Assembly: GCA_015698045.1 (NCBI GenBank)
Contig: BLAL01000239.1
Span: 868,001 to 932,000 of the forward strand
DNA length: 64,000 nucleotides
Direction of reading: 5' to 3'
From: Rhizophagus clarus
Taxonomy: Eukaryota > Glomeromycota > Glomeromycetes > Glomerales > Glomeraceae
Shown: in pieces, positions 1-13,204 of the stretch
Position numbering within the stretch: the first letter of the stretch is position 1
How the letters are laid out: the number at the start of each line of letters is the position of its first letter
The notes under the pieces: model-generated
What the model was told of the DNA's origin: nothing
Seen by the model: only the letters and a program-made list of their open reading frames with translations
Database searches by the model: none
Program-made: the position numbers and the translations under genes

Positions 1-182
1 ACAGCTTTAAACAGTTATGATACTTTGATACGGTTATGATTGACAATCCAAACTTAATAGAGCTGAGCTAAACTATATATGTACTGACTATTACAAAATT
101 GTTCAAGTCAGGACCGGCATTCCCAATATAAGTTTTTTCCCCGTGCACATAGATCATATATACTCCTAACAACTTTATTTTA

Positions 183-233
183 AGAATATTTGAAATCCTT
201 CTAAGAAACGAATCGATAATGATTTATAATTTT
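183..233 (-). pseudogene. Relic of the 62-aa Arg-rich small-protein family
   Basis: This block matches the middle of the small genes at 17383-17571 and 20222-20410: the segments coding IINxYR and RRISN are recognisable on the minus strand. An in-frame stop and the loss of both ends show it is dead. The box shared upstream of the intact members is also present, at about 332-372, which supports descent from a complete copy including its promoter. Only a fragment remains, so the call rests on similarity to the three intact copies. Confidence 0.45.
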
Positions 234-331
234 TTTGGAAATAATTTGTGATTTTATACATATTTTCGCCGATATATTATAATATGACAATAGTACCATT
301 TTTTTTTTATTATGTATTAATATCAATCTAA

Positions 332-372
332 CTGCGTTTCTTTGTCAAATTCTTATGAAAGGGTTGATATAA
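332..372 (-). promoter_or_regulatory. Copy of the upstream box of the small-protein family
   Basis: The plus strand carries CGTTTCTTTGTCAAATTC, followed by TTATGAAA and GATATAAT. The same order of elements occurs 120-180 bp upstream of the start codons at 17571, 20410 and 39204. Here it lies beside a dead coding relic, so it is probably non-functional. Confidence 0.4.
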
Positions 373-3300
373 TCAAAAAAGTCAAAGAAATTTATTTAAT
401 TTAATAAAATTATGTCATTATTACTACAGTATGTATCAACTACCTCGTATAAACAAGAATGATTCAAAAGATTGTATTGTTTTAAAATAAAAATCTCTTT
501 GTATATATCCTTTTCTGATTATTAGTATATTATGTTTCGCAATGATTAACCGTACATAATTAACAAAATCGAAAAAGTTGATGATTGACATAATTCCAAA
601 TTTGTATAACAAAAGAAAAAGAAGGAATTAAGTTCGAAGAAAAATATTGTTACATGTCATTTAGGAAAAAAAACCAAATTCGAAATGTTAGCATACGTTT
701 CGTTAGAATAAATAAACCAAAATAATAAAAAAAAATAACTTACTAAAAATGAAATCTCACACGTCTAAAGAGATTCGAAGAACCGTCTAAAAGAAATAAA
801 CCTCCGAACCGTTAGCAACCGTTCGTAAAAATAAATTAAGGAAAAAAAAGGTAACTTACGAATGTCACTTCTAGAAGACTGGGGAAGACGCCTAAAAAAG
901 GAAAAATCAAAATGATATAAACGTTAAGGAATTTGAAATTTTTCTTTTTTGGAATAAAGTACGAGAAAAGAAAGAACAAAGGAGGAAAGAACGAAGAGAG
1001 AAATGAAGGAAAAGGAAATATGAAAAAAAATAGAGCGGTGAAAGGGAAAGATTTCTTAAAAAAAAAAGCTTTTAAAAAGTTTAAAAAGTAGACTTCCCCG
1101 AGACTAAATTATTTTTTTTTTCAATATAAATTATTTTAAGGTAGTAAAAGTATTTAATTCAATAAATATCAGATTGTGTATTCCAAACCCAGATCTCTGA
1201 AAAGGTTTGCGGAAGGCATTCCATGTTATCTTTCTATTACGGAGAAACGATATGAAATTTTCATGTGTTAACATTACGAAAACTATGAAAAATAATTGTC
1301 AAAATAAAAAAATATGACAGTATCAAACATGTTTTCACTTCTCTAGAAAATGGGTTATGCCAAAAAATTCTCAAAGAAGGTAAAGAAGAAGTAACAAATA
1401 TTTTGTGGAACATAAAAAATAAACAATCAATATTTGGTATTATGATATCATAAAATATTAACAAAGTTTAGTTCACACTGTAACATTCTTATTAAAACAC
1501 GAAAAATTCATAGTATACACAAATGTCTGAACACAAAACTTCGCAATATTGTTTATTACAAAGACCACCTAACTAAATTATGTTATCATTACACGTATTT
1601 TTTTAAATGATGAATTTAACTTATGACGATATGAATGATGAAGTGATGATGATTCGGTTGATAATTGAATAATTAATAGTATCAATAGTAGACCTTACCC
1701 TATCCTACATAAAAGATAGTGAGATTAAACTGCGAAGAAACATGTTTGAAGATATGCAGCGAGCTTCTTACCAGTAATGAATAGAGAATAGAAATTACAT
1801 TGATGATGTTAAAAAAATATGCATTTTCCATCGGGAGTTGCCATCACATTTAATTTCGCTCTCTATTTGTTTTATATCTAATTAGCTAATTAATCAGACA
1901 AAAGCACAGTTATAAAATGATACTTATCACAAATTAATATACCATAAGTTTCCAGACTAGCCCATACCCTTTCATAAATTCTGCTAGTTTTATTATGTTG
2001 AGATGGCGTCTATGTGTATATCCAGTTGTGTTACGGATAACTAAACAAAAAAAAGAGATCAGGAAAACCCTCAAAAGCGATAATTTAATATTTACAGACA
2101 TACAGTACCTTGAGAAGTGTTTATTTTGCCAAATATGAGTTTCCCTGTAAGCCAAAAGTCAGATATTCTATCATGGTTGTGACCATCCAATAATCGTTTC
2201 TCTTAGCTAAAAACACAAATAAACGAATTAATGGGTTTGCTAATTGCTTATAATAATATCAGGGAAGGCATTTACCTAATTGTATTCAATTTTACTAAGT
2301 CTGCAATTGTTGGCAACTCCTTTGGAATTAATATTCTTGGAAGAACTTAATTCTTTATCTTTTTGAAACAATTGAAATATTTTAATTTAAAATTCACTGC
2401 AATGCATAATCGACGATAAATGAATGTATGTATGAGATTAATTATTGTAATCAAATTTTATGTCTTCGCAAAAAAAACACTTACAATATCATATCGATGT
2501 CTTTTGCATATAATAATGTAGATTGATTTTCAATTCTTTGATTGATTCCAATTGTAACTTATGAAAGTCAAGAGATGTTATGTTACAGAGAACAGGATTA
2601 AACTATACCAAAATAAATATGATCTAACTTTCGGTCACAGTTTGACAGTTAATGAAATTACACCAACCTTGGATTGCGTATAGCATTTTTCTTTTGTTGC
2701 TTTTTTGCCAGAACTTGTGATATTGAACGGTATTACAGTTATTGCACAACATATTCAAAAAATAATCAAAACCTGTCTAGGATCTTTGAAATCGGATATG
2801 TTTTATTGTGAAAAAGTCATTATTGGACCTTTTTTAAATTCCATTTTGTTTACTCATCGGGATTTGGGAACATCAATCAATTTTATATTTCTATAGGGAG
2901 TAAAATTCAATTATTGCCAGGCTTGAGTCAGAAATCATCAATAAATTCGTCGTAATACTTCTTTCCATTCTTTGTTGCTTTTCCACCTAGTAGATTCATC
3001 AAATATTTTCTCATAGACTAATAAAAAAAAAAAAGAAGAAATAATTCTTATCACAATATCCTGTATTTAACAAAACAACATTCTAGACAAGATTTATAAT
3101 CTTTTTACACTATGATATAATGTAATTTTGGTTTAAAAAATTTTACTATAATCAGCCTTTCTATAGTGAATTTTGATATAACTACCGATTTAATATATGA
3201 ACAATTTTCATGATACTGAATATCTTAACGAAATAATTTTTATAACTTGCATATACAAAATAACATGAATTTTTTTAGTATAACGGAGATTGCTTACCAT

Positions 3301-4997
3301 GCTTTAATCCATTTTATCAAAAGACGGATGCGCTGTTTTCTTTATCTCACGACCATGACGTTTTTACAAATGTATTTATTTAACACATTATACCAAAATT
3401 CCGCTATATCGAATAATTTATTATCAATTATGGCTATGCTTATAAGTCCAATATAATTGACTTTACTGAGTGACTTATAAAATTATTAAGTCCAATAGTC
3501 CAGTTTGCCGGAATCTTTATGGTTCAATTGGTTCGATAGTTATCACTGTTTATTATGAAATTTTCTTGTAACGAATACTTCTTTATGTCAAGGGTCGACT
3601 GTATACCTTTTTTTTAAACGTACTCTTAGATTCTCAAGTCATATAAAAAGAGATCAATTTCCATTAAATAATTTCTTGGAATTTTAGCTTAATCTGAATA
3701 CAACGGATTTAAGGGGATTGTGCTCCGGATTAGTAAATGAGTTTGCTGATCAATTATACTGTTGATTCCTCTCTTATATTACAAATATGGAAAATAAACA
3801 CCTTTGAATATTTATATATAATATATCAATGATGGTCTAATATTGTATTTGAATAATAAATTTAAATGAAAGAATTTATATATAAAGTCCTTCGTAATCA
3901 AAAGGTATGATTTGCAATATACTGTACATTCCGTTATTATTTGAAATTCGGATCGTAATCCCTTATCAACCATTTGCGACTAGCGTATCAGACGATTTAA
4001 ATAATAATAGGACTTAAGAAAATTACAAATCATAACTTATATAACCATATATGTATAAGTAACTGATGTGTGTGATTTGAAAGTTACTGATACCTTATTT
4101 ATAGACTTATATGCTGTTAATATATCATTTCCATAAACAATAAGTTAATATAATTTATTATATTTTATATTTTAAATTTGGTTTTAGCATTTTTTTTTTC
4201 TATCAGTTACAATTCATATTAAGATTATTAAATTATTAATTATCCATATTTATCCAAGTTTGAGTCGCAAACCTTTTATTACTACGGATAATTTCTGGCA
4301 CATCGATAATTATGATTTTACTTACATGTTTGCTTAACTTATTTAATCGATGAAAAATCTGATGTTTGTGATAAATTCTTCCTTTAATTTTCCATTATCA
4401 TACATATAAATGAAAAAATAAATAAAAAAGTTTATATCTAGAATTTAATGCTTCATTGAAAAGTTTTTGCAAGATTATTTCGCAAAATAAGGCATTAATT
4501 ACAACTCTGTTACAGTAATACAAACTAATTAAATCTTTTAATTCGTATCATGATGTAATAATAACAAATTGAATATATCATCATAAAAATATCTGTAAAA
4601 TGATTTATGCTACGAAATAAATAAAGTAAATAACAAAAATAGACAAATTAAATTTGATTTTACAATGATAGGGCGAATAAATAAATAATATGGAATTGTA
4701 TTCAAATAATGGACAAACTTTATCTTAGATCGTTTGTAAAAATCATATCTTCTCATTGCACGAGTACATTCCAGTTCGTGTCTGGGACATGTGACACAAA
4801 AAGAAATCAACAAAAATGTTTAGTGTCTAATTTATGTTACGGGTAAGATTTGTTTATAATATATTATTGTTTAGAATTTTAAAATACTAGTTCAAAATAA
4901 TTATTTGATAGTACCATGTTTACATTGATGAAACAATACAGTTTACGCTACCTAAAAAGAAACAAAAAAAAGAACATATTACCATTAGGAAATCGTC

Positions 4998-6448
4998 TTA
5001 AAGCTTTTTAATAAGTTCGATGCACCACTAAAAAAGAAAGAGAAAATTTAGTTATTTTACAAAAAAAATAATTTTAAAATCAATTTACTTATTATTTACC
5101 TTATCGATTCCACCCAATCTTTCATTATGACAAACAACTTCTTGAAAAGTATCATTACCAATAGTAAATTGTATATCATGATTACGTAGAAATTCAACTT
5201 GGCCATCTTGTATAGGACCATTGATATCATACAATTTCTTAATACTGATATTAACAACATCATTTGATCTTAAATATCCCTGATTATTTTCCATTCTACT
5301 ATGAATCAATTTCCATTTTATCTCTTCATCATTTATACAACTTACTGAGATAAAAATAAATGTTAATTCTCTTCTATATTCATTAACTTTTAAAAACATA
5401 ATTTATTTAATTACCTTCTGTATGATTACTTGTTGGAGATGTGTGATATTTATATTGAATGTTATATTGAATGCGATTTTGATTTTGATGTTGAGTTTGA
5501 TTTTGATTTTGATATTGATATTGATATTGATATTGATTTGGATTTAGATTTTCGTATGGATTTTGACCAAATTGACCTTGAAAAATTTGATTTTGATTTT
5601 GGTTTTGAACTTGAACTTGAACTTGAATTACATTACAGTAATGACAAATTCCAAGTTGCTGGCCGGAAATTTTATGTTTAAAATTTATATCAGATTTTGT
5701 GAAAATGTAGTTGTCTTTATTAGTACTTTGACTTGTATCATATATATACCATAAAGCATTTGGATCAAATTTTGAATCGCCTGTAAAAACCTATAAAAAA
5801 TGTATAAAATTTAATATAGTATTAAAACATTCATTAAATATTTAAATGCAAAATAAAAATAATAAACACCAATTGATTCTTGCTTCCAGTTGTATAATTT
5901 AAATCTTCAATTGAAGTTAGATATTTTCCTGTAGCAACATTTCTTAATGCAATAATAGAACCATTTCTAATTATATTTAATTCATCCATAACAATTTCAT
6001 CAAATTCTTTAATTAATTCATCCATTGAATTGATATTATTCATTCTTTTATAGAATTCGGTTAAAAAGTGGTGACAATTAATAAGTGTATTATAAAAATG
6101 TTCTTTTTGTTCTTCTATATTATTAATTTCTGAATTATAACAAAGTTTACGAAAATCTGATAAAAATTTCAACGTATTACCACCGTCTTTTTCAGAAATA
6201 TATTTTAATGATTGTAATTTCCTTCTATTTGAGTCTTTAAATACTGTAAATGTAATATCTTTTTTAAGTGCATCACGAAGTTCATCATGGTCATTAATTT
6301 CACTTGGAAGTTTAATAATAAACGTATCCACTAATAATATTGCAACATTTAAAATTTCATCATTTGACCAAAAAGAATAATATTTTTGTATATCCTTTAT
6401 CCATTCATCTGGATGGACATTTCCATCATATCTTAGAAAATAATCCAT
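4998..6448 (-). CDS. MIR-domain protein, four exons, Gln/Asn-rich insert
   Basis: Exons on the minus strand are 6448-5870, 5790-5415, 5344-5100 and 5027-4998; all junctions are GT-AG and the phases join to give 409 aa. Exon 1 starts MDYFLRYDGNVHPDEWIKDI and is helical and charged. The MIR region begins at ALRNVATGKYLTS and crosses the first junction (SKNQL / VFTGD, then DPNALWYIYD, HKISGQQLG). Exon 3 carries NHQ/NNQGYLRSNDVVN and FQEVVCHNE; exon 4 codes only WCIELIKKL. MIR domains occur in mannosyltransferases and IP3/ryanodine receptors; families of MIR proteins of unknown role are, to my knowledge, common in Rhizophagus. There is no signal peptide. The first donor is GTGTTT, weaker than usual. 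Between the MIR core and exon 3 lies a Gln/Asn-rich insert coded by CAA-rich repeats, absent from the paralogue at 55701-57550, which supports every exon boundary except the last. Confidence 0.82.
5440..5640 (-). repeat. CAA/AAT trinucleotide-rich coding repeat (Q/N insert)
   Basis: Within exon 2 of the MIR gene the minus strand reads as runs of GTTCAA, AATCAA and TATCAA, coding VQ, NQ and YQ dipeptides over about 65 residues. On the plus strand it appears as runs of TTGATT and TTGAAC. The paralogous exon at 56981-57208 lacks it, so the insert expanded after the duplication. Confidence 0.8.
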
Positions 6449-6449
6449 T

Positions 6450-6482
<33 letters not shown>

Positions 6483-9100
6483 GGGGTAATACAACTCTAA
6501 TCGAAATTTTTGGATCCATTTATTGTTTGGTTTAATAAGACTTTTTCAAATATGGAGACCGTTACATTTTATTGCATCATACTTTATAGACGGCTCCAAC
6601 AAACTTCATTGCATCATATTTACCATAATAATAACGTTTTCATGACTATATTATGATCACATGATTTGATCATACGTGGGAACAAACAACATAATATTAT
6701 GATGCTGGATAAATAGCACTTGATAAAAGAAATCCAGCATGAGCCTTGGCGAAGATGGAAGAAATAAGTATTAGAATATTATAAATTAGAACAAGAAAAG
6801 GAATTAGGAAAGAAAGAGATGGAGAGGAAATCTCCAGCCACATGATGACTTCAGAAAAGGATATTTACATCAAGACATAGAGAATTCTTATACTAAAAGG
6901 GAAATCAAGACCGCTAAAAAACAGGTTAAATCGAAGTAAAGGTTTATGTTTAATAATGGAATGTTCCACAGGCAAGAAAAAGAAAGTTAAATTTAATATT
7001 CAACAAATGCTGTCGGCTCCCAGAGAAATATCAAAACGAATGTATGTGAGGGATTTAGCGAGGGATTAAGGGATTTTGTAAGAGTAAACAATAATTAATA
7101 GGGATTAGGTTATATTGCCATATTACATTATAATATTGAGTTTAAAAAAGCATTTTTATACTATTATACTTTAGTAACGCAGTAACACAAGTAACGTGAT
7201 AACGCAGTAATGCAGTAATGTATCGTTATTGATTACTTTAATTGGTAAGACTTAATCCAAGAACACATATTTAAAAGTAATTCTTACTAAATGTTGATAC
7301 ATTGCCGACTAACAATCAAACTGTTTACCTCTTTTATTTATTTATTTATATATATATATAAACTGGGTCTTATTTAAAATTCTGTATCATAAAAAACGAT
7401 TATTTGTTATGATTTTTTAATCAAAAGATATTTTTCTTAAGAACTCTACACGATTATTTTAGTAAGATACATGAATATGACTACAATAATAGAAATAGCC
7501 AAATTTGATACAAATGTTATAACTAACTCTGAACTGTTGAATGGGGATGATAATATTCATATAACTATGACACTTAAGTGACACTAATATAAATGGAGCC
7601 AATTTGAAAGATATAAATAAATTTTATCACCTGGTTATAAACTGGAAGACCAATAATTAGGATGATAAAAAGTTATAAACTGATTTCATCCTTTGGATGA
7701 TAACCCATTTATATACTATTAGATCAGTAAATAAATAAATATAAATCTTACAATTATTATTTTGACATAATAATTATAGCAATAGGTAAATTATTAAAAA
7801 AAATCTCAAGAAAATTGGATAATAAATTTGATGCTTTAGACAAGAAATTTGATCAAAATTCATGGTAGTTAGCACTATTCAAGAGATTTGAAATTTATGA
7901 TCTAAATGAACTTATATGAGTGATTAGTAGCACCAAAGGACAAAATAATCAATGGTTTATGAAAGCCAAGCTTACATTATAAACCACAGAGATAATAGAA
8001 TTACAAAACATACTTATGTAAGTGATTCATTAAAAACTCAAAAACTCTACAATAATAATTTAATCAAAAAATTCAATGATTACATTGATGAATCTGAAAA
8101 ATCATACATAACAGTTTTACTGAAATTGTGACTCATGAGATTTACCAACCAAGTCTTATTTTCTAATATCTTACAATGTAATCTAATAGGTAACTTATTT
8201 ACGCCTATTACATCAAAAACTTTTAACACCAATTGTGATAATTATTTCATATAAAAATAAGGGATATATCTATTATATTAGACATATCACTATCTGAAGA
8301 TACTGTACATATATCTTGTAATATGTAACAGTTTACATACATATAATGCATAGAATAATAAGTAATTATTGTTGTTTAAATTATTACAGTAAAGTAGATA
8401 AGTAGAACAGTAAAACATATTATGTTTGAAAACAAATAGTAAATTTTTTTTATTATTTTTTTTATTATGATTTCTATTATAAACACACCAACTGTACAGA
8501 CAATTAAACATTAAACAATTGTGCTTAGTACAAAACTATACATAATAGCCATTTGATTAAGAATGGTTTTCTAAACTAAATATTCTTTTACAAATGTTAT
8601 CCTATTAAAATTCCTAAACTGAAACTAATTAATTAAAAAAAAATAAAAAAAAAATTCTAATAAACCTAAATATATTTTAACAAGGCACATTATCTAGATT
8701 AACTATTGATAAAATAGATATTAATTCAAAATCACAATACTCAGTCAATCATACTAATTTTTGCTAATATTGACACATTCATTATAAAAATATTATTTGC
8801 TAAAATTAGGCCAAAATTAGGCATAATTCTGACCTAAATTAAATATTTAGTTATGTAATCTGTTCAAAACCAGTCAATGGAAAAAAATTTTCGACAAATG
8901 TCCAAAATATCAATTGTCCAATTGCCCAATACTGATTGATACTATAAAGAGTAAAATGATATTAGAGTAATAGATGTTTAACATTAATTATATATAAATA
9001 CCTTGAAAATTGGTTACTATTGTCTTTTAATATCAATAAGTTTCAGCACTTAAAAATAAAAAGTGTTAATACAGTACTAAAACAATTAAAAAAAATCATA

Positions 9101-9361
9101 AATGGTTGGCATGATAATAACAGAACATTTGCTTAATCTGAAATATATAAAGACGCCCTTTCAGAAAAGCATAATGTAGGTGAATGGACTCCAGGTCCCA
9201 CCTCATTGACTTTCCCAAGGCAAATTTCTATGAAACTGCACAAGTTACACTCACCAACGTCTGTTATTCATGCGCAATGGCCTTATGACAAACATTTGAC
9301 AATCATCTCAGAAATTTCTGGAGACAGGAAGGACGTTCACAATTATGCTAAAAGCATATAA
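9101..9361 (+). pseudogene. Unrecognised GC-richer coding relic
   Basis: This frame stays open for over 70 codons after one early TAA and has clearly coding composition: TGG, CCC, GTC and GCG codons, unlike the surrounding AT-rich DNA. It reads NGWHDNNRTFA, a stop, then SEIYKDALSEKHNVGEWTPG and, further on, VIHAQWPYDKHLTI. No start codon is present and no domain is recognised. The codon use resembles that of the retroposon ORF at 28843-30165 more than that of host genes, so it is probably the remains of a mobile element. Confidence 0.45.
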
Positions 9362-10031
9362 TTGTGGCCACGAAGTGCTTCCAGTTCTCTGAATCCAAAA
9401 AAAACCTTAATGAAAACAAATGAGCACATGAAAATGATTCTGTTGAAAAAACTACAACAGGGAATTTGAAATCCAATCTAAATCATGTCTATCAATTACA
9501 TGCTAAGCCCCACAAGTGAACTTAATGCAATGAACTGATAGGTCACTTGGACATTGCTTTTCGAACCTTCACAATATTTAATAATAGAAATGGTACCTTA
9601 AGATTATTTCCCTTCTTCTGCTTCCAATAAAAAGAGCAATGGATGAGAGCCATTTGATGAGCAAAAAAATTCCTCTTAAACGTATTAGTAACAATATTGA
9701 ACAACATGAAAAGAAAAGAAATAATGATAAAAGGTTAGTAAATTCAAGGATAAAAGAAAGAAAAAAGATAAAATCCTTACCCTTTTCACGTTGAGTTAAA
9801 GTAAAGTGAGCTGTAGCAGTAAATTGAACAAACCGTCTAAAATTGAGTAAAAACGGGTCGTTATTAACCGTCATAAAACAACAAAATGAGCCGCAGAAGA
9901 GATACTCACCAAAATACTAACAAAGAGCCAACCATCTAAAAAATGTTGGGTATTTTACGAGAAATTAATTTACGAGAGTTTTATTTGAATATTAATAGAA
10001 AATGAGAGAAGTTGTCGAGAGATAATTAAGA

Positions 10032-10170
10032 ACGGTTTTAAAAACCGTTTAAAGAATAAATACAATAAAAAAAAATTTTAACGGTTTGATAAACCGTTAT
10101 GGCGAAAAAAAGTTTTTTGAAAAAAAATAAAAACAACTGTTTTAAAAAAAGTCGTTATGATGAGAAAAAA
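10032..10170. repeat. Run of AACGGTT-centred imperfect palindromes
   Basis: Two near-perfect hairpins, AACGGTTTTAAAAACCGTT (10032-10050) and AACGGTTTGATAAACCGTT (about 10080-10098), are followed by weaker versions near 10128-10200. Single AACCGTC/AACCGTT motifs lie upstream at 9830-9870. The core matches the general Myb recognition sequence YAACGG, but no gene is attached to it. Confidence 0.5.
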
Positions 10171-10398
10171 CGTTTTTAAAAAATAAATAACGGGTTTAAA
10201 AGCAATTTTTTTTTAAAAAAAATAGAGGTTGTTAAGAAGTTGAGGTGTTTATATAAATTAGTTTTATCGTACATGTCGTACAGTCTCTGTTAACAAAAAC
10301 CGAGTCTAGAGGACATCAATATGACTCATATGGCATCTCGTTCGATAGTTATTGAGTCATACTGTACATGTTCAGCCACAATCAAATCAATGAGTCAC

Positions 10399-10480
10399 GC
10401 AAAGTTTTTTTTACACACATCGTTAACGATTGTACTTATGAAACTCGGCAATTGTCGGTATAAAATGACAGAAATGTTTT
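10399..10480. repeat. Dispersed repeat, copy 1 (second copy near 31092-31170)
   Basis: Both places contain AATGAGTCACGCAAA, then a T-run, then ATG-AACTCG and GACAGAAATGTTT in the same order. The match extends about 80 bp with mismatches. It is non-coding and its nature is unknown. Confidence 0.5.
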
Positions 10481-11506
10481 ATGTAAATTTTTTTTTTTTT
10501 TTAATCAAAGTTCGCGTTATATAAGACAATTATGTTTTTATTGTTGTTTAACATATGACAGACGTAAAAATATGGAAAAATGCTATTGTACGCCTCTTTA
10601 AAAAAATGCAATCATGTTGTATTAATTTGAATTCGTGTTACTATAGAAAAGTTCTTATATGACACTTTGGGAAAGAAAATTTCAAATTTCTTAAACAAAT
10701 GGAAAAACAAACAACGGATCCACAATTGTATATGACGCAAAATCAATCATGCAATTAAAATACTTATTGTTAATTTTACGGTGTACCGTAAAAGTGGCAA
10801 ATTTTTTTTTTTTTTTTTGGTTAGGCAAAAATAAGCTTTATTAAAATAAGCGAAAAACTTGGCCAAATATAAAAATACCCGAAATAAATAACGAGTTAAC
10901 CATAGATTACATATAACGAAAAAAAGAACTAAGGGATTACTCTCTCTAGTGAACTAGTGAACTATGGGAATAATGAAAATGAGGGCGTAAGTAATATTTG
11001 ATTTGCAACATAACAAAAATTCTAGCTATTTCGCTAAACTCTAATTTCGCTAACGAATTTTTAAATTTTTTTCTATATCGATTAAAAGATAAAAATAAAA
11101 AAAAAAACAAAATTTTATATCAGAAATTCTAATTTTATATCGTTTCTTCTTAACGAAAATTAATCATTAATTTTTTCTTATACTAGGCAATGGACTTTTG
11201 TATTTGCAGTAAATGTGACAAAATTATGAAAATCATGATTTTGATATTTGAATGTCCGTTTAAAATTTTCTTTATGGCAGATTTCTCTAGTTTAATAAAT
11301 TTCTAGAAAATTTTCAAATCACAACTTTTTTAAAGTAATAAAAACATAATAAAAAAAACTAAATAATTCAATTTTGTTTTATTTTTGTATTTGGTTATTT
11401 CTATCAAAAACCAAAAATCGCTTAAAATAACATTTATTTTTATTGTCGCAAAGTATATGAATTAAATTTTTGAATTTGCCTGATCTTGGTGATTCACTGG
11501 TAATTC

Positions 11507-11533
11507 AAAAAAAAAAAAAAAAAAAAAAAAAAA
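11507..11533. repeat. Poly-A run of 27 bases
   Basis: An uninterrupted A tract. No retroposon body or target-site duplication could be matched to it. Confidence 0.9.
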
Positions 11534-12061
11534 CAGAAAAATTCACACACTTATTTGTAAGTTACAATGTTTTTTCTATATTTAGTGAATAGTGACTTTA
11601 GGTTATAAAATTTAATGATCAAAAAAAAATCGTCTCTTAATCAAAGGCTGAATATGAGATAGACAAGTGATTCAATAAATTATTTTGAAACAGCAATAAA
11701 AAAGTCGAATTCTTTTAATTAGAATATAAAATATGGATTTTCTTATCATTAAAATTGTGTTTTTTGAAAATTTATTACGAGTCAAATAGGTCAATTAAAA
11801 CTTATCTTTTCATGGTATAATCAAAATCCGGAAATTGTTATTTTGAAAGCGATACAAGAAATTATAAAGGTGATTTCGAGTAAACTTAAATTTATATAAC
11901 TCAAATGACCTAAGCGAAAAACGATCACTTGATCGGAATAGTATTCTACCCTGTAATAAATTCAGTATTACAAAAGTAATATGCATGTGACTAAAATCTG
12001 GGCAAGAAATCCCAGCCCTCAGAAACTGCAAGAAACTATTGAAAGGGAAGCGTGAACGTGA

Positions 12062-12176
12062 AGAGTGTTTTCGAAACAGTTTCCAGATACACAGTGTCCA
12101 GAATTTCCAGACAATATTTTAGATAATTTTTCTGGACATTTTCCGGACATTATCCGGACACTTATTTTTTATAGGG
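12062..12176. mobile_element. Truncated end of a TCCGGA-rich transposon
   Basis: The segment ends in TTATTTTTTATAGGG and matches 15321-15433 almost base for base, including the internal blocks ACACAGTGTCCA and TTTCTGGACATT. This is the conserved terminal part of the family whose complete member lies at 56167-56815. The other end is missing: the similarity stops at about 12062. It carries no gene. Confidence 0.75.
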
Positions 12177-13204
12177 CTTAGTCTCAGCTGACACTATTCG
12201 GCGCAGCACATCACCACATTTCGACGCATTTAAATGACAAATGCGACTTGTAATATATATTTTTGGATATACAGACTCAAATCCACCTAAAGAAAGGTTC
12301 TTTATATCGAGTTCTATACTAATATATTGTCTTCTTAATCCGAAATGAAATAAGGAGTTCTATGCTCATCTGACACGTGAATAAAATTTTAAACAAACAA
12401 TATTTCGGGCGTATAAAATTGCTGGAATAGATTTCTCTCTTATTACTATAAAGATATCGAATTTTAAGAAATTTATTAAGTCGTTCAAAAGTACTATATC
12501 TGTAGTAGCGTAATTTTTAACAAATTCAATTTTCCATAAGAAATAATAAAATCTGAAAAAAAAGAAAAAAAAGCCTAAAATAATAACGTATGTAATAGTA
12601 ATAAATAAAATTAATTTTAAAAAGTTAAATTACGTCGATATAAATAAATGTGATATTTATCATTAGAAATTTTACTTCCAGTTTCATGATGTAAATTAGC
12701 GATTGTACATTACTTTGGTGATGAATGTTGGATTATGCACTGCTAATTCCTACTGTATAACTTTATCCTAAAAAACGGAATAATAAGTGATTAATCATCA
12801 CGTAATTTGAATGCGCTAACGCAAGTAGGATAATAAAAATTTATCGTTTATCCAAGTATTTGTATGGACTCCGAAACAAATAATTTATACTATTATTGAT
12901 AATAATAATGAAAGCGAAAACTTTAATTCCTTGACCATAATAACACATCATTCCTTTATTTTTACAAAGTAATTTTAAAACAAAATGAAATTTATCACAT
13001 TTTATAATTTATACTACAATTATGTTATCGTTGATATGGAGGCCTATTTTTGTGTTGAAAAAAAATAGTGAAAGAGTATGGAATGAATGAATGAAGTGTA
13101 TTAGTAAATAATAATGAGATAGTGAGTCTTAGATTTTAAACGAAATTAATTAATTACCTTAATCTCTTTCTTTAACTTTCTGAGTCAGCGCTGTCACCGC
13201 TATC
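12177..13204. other. Intergenic region, 3' of the Gly/Tyr-rich gene
   Basis: It holds no supported gene. Its first two thirds (12274-12652) are a diverged duplicate of 16301-16634. Confidence 0.6.
12274..12652. repeat. Duplicated non-coding block, copy 1
   Basis: This block and 16301-16634 share, in the same order, GACTCAAA, GGTTCTTTAT, ACTAATATATTGTCTTCTTA, GAAATGAAAT, AAATTCAATTTT, CTAAAATAATAACG and AAATTACGTC. The stretch is non-coding in both copies. In both cases a TCCGGA-family transposon end lies upstream, with a second transposon between at the 16-kb copy. Confidence 0.65.

Larger units (their letters stand above)
1..4997. other. AT-rich intergenic region
   Basis: No gene can be supported here apart from the small relic near 183-233. 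The open frames present are short, start mostly with TTG or CTG, and have no codon structure. There is a purine-rich stretch near 940-1070. A cluster of CCGTT/CCGTC motifs at about 781-830 resembles the one at 9830-10100. Confidence 0.6.
6449..12061. other. Intergenic region with scattered coding relics
   Basis: A T-run/A-run palindrome (about 6448-6482) sits just upstream of the MIR start codon. A short relic may lie near 6740-6950 (plus; frame reading RGNLQPHDDFRKGYLHQDIE). Near 7790-8100 (plus) KFDALDKKFDQNSW-like text with stops suggests another decayed gene. A clearer relic is at 9101-9361. A 27-base poly-A run is at 11507-11533. I see no intact gene. Confidence 0.5.

Noticed and set aside
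2705-2896. 63-codon plus-strand frame with some coding-like text
   Set aside because: It starts with TTG, has no ATG, no recognisable domain and no neighbours; too weak to list.
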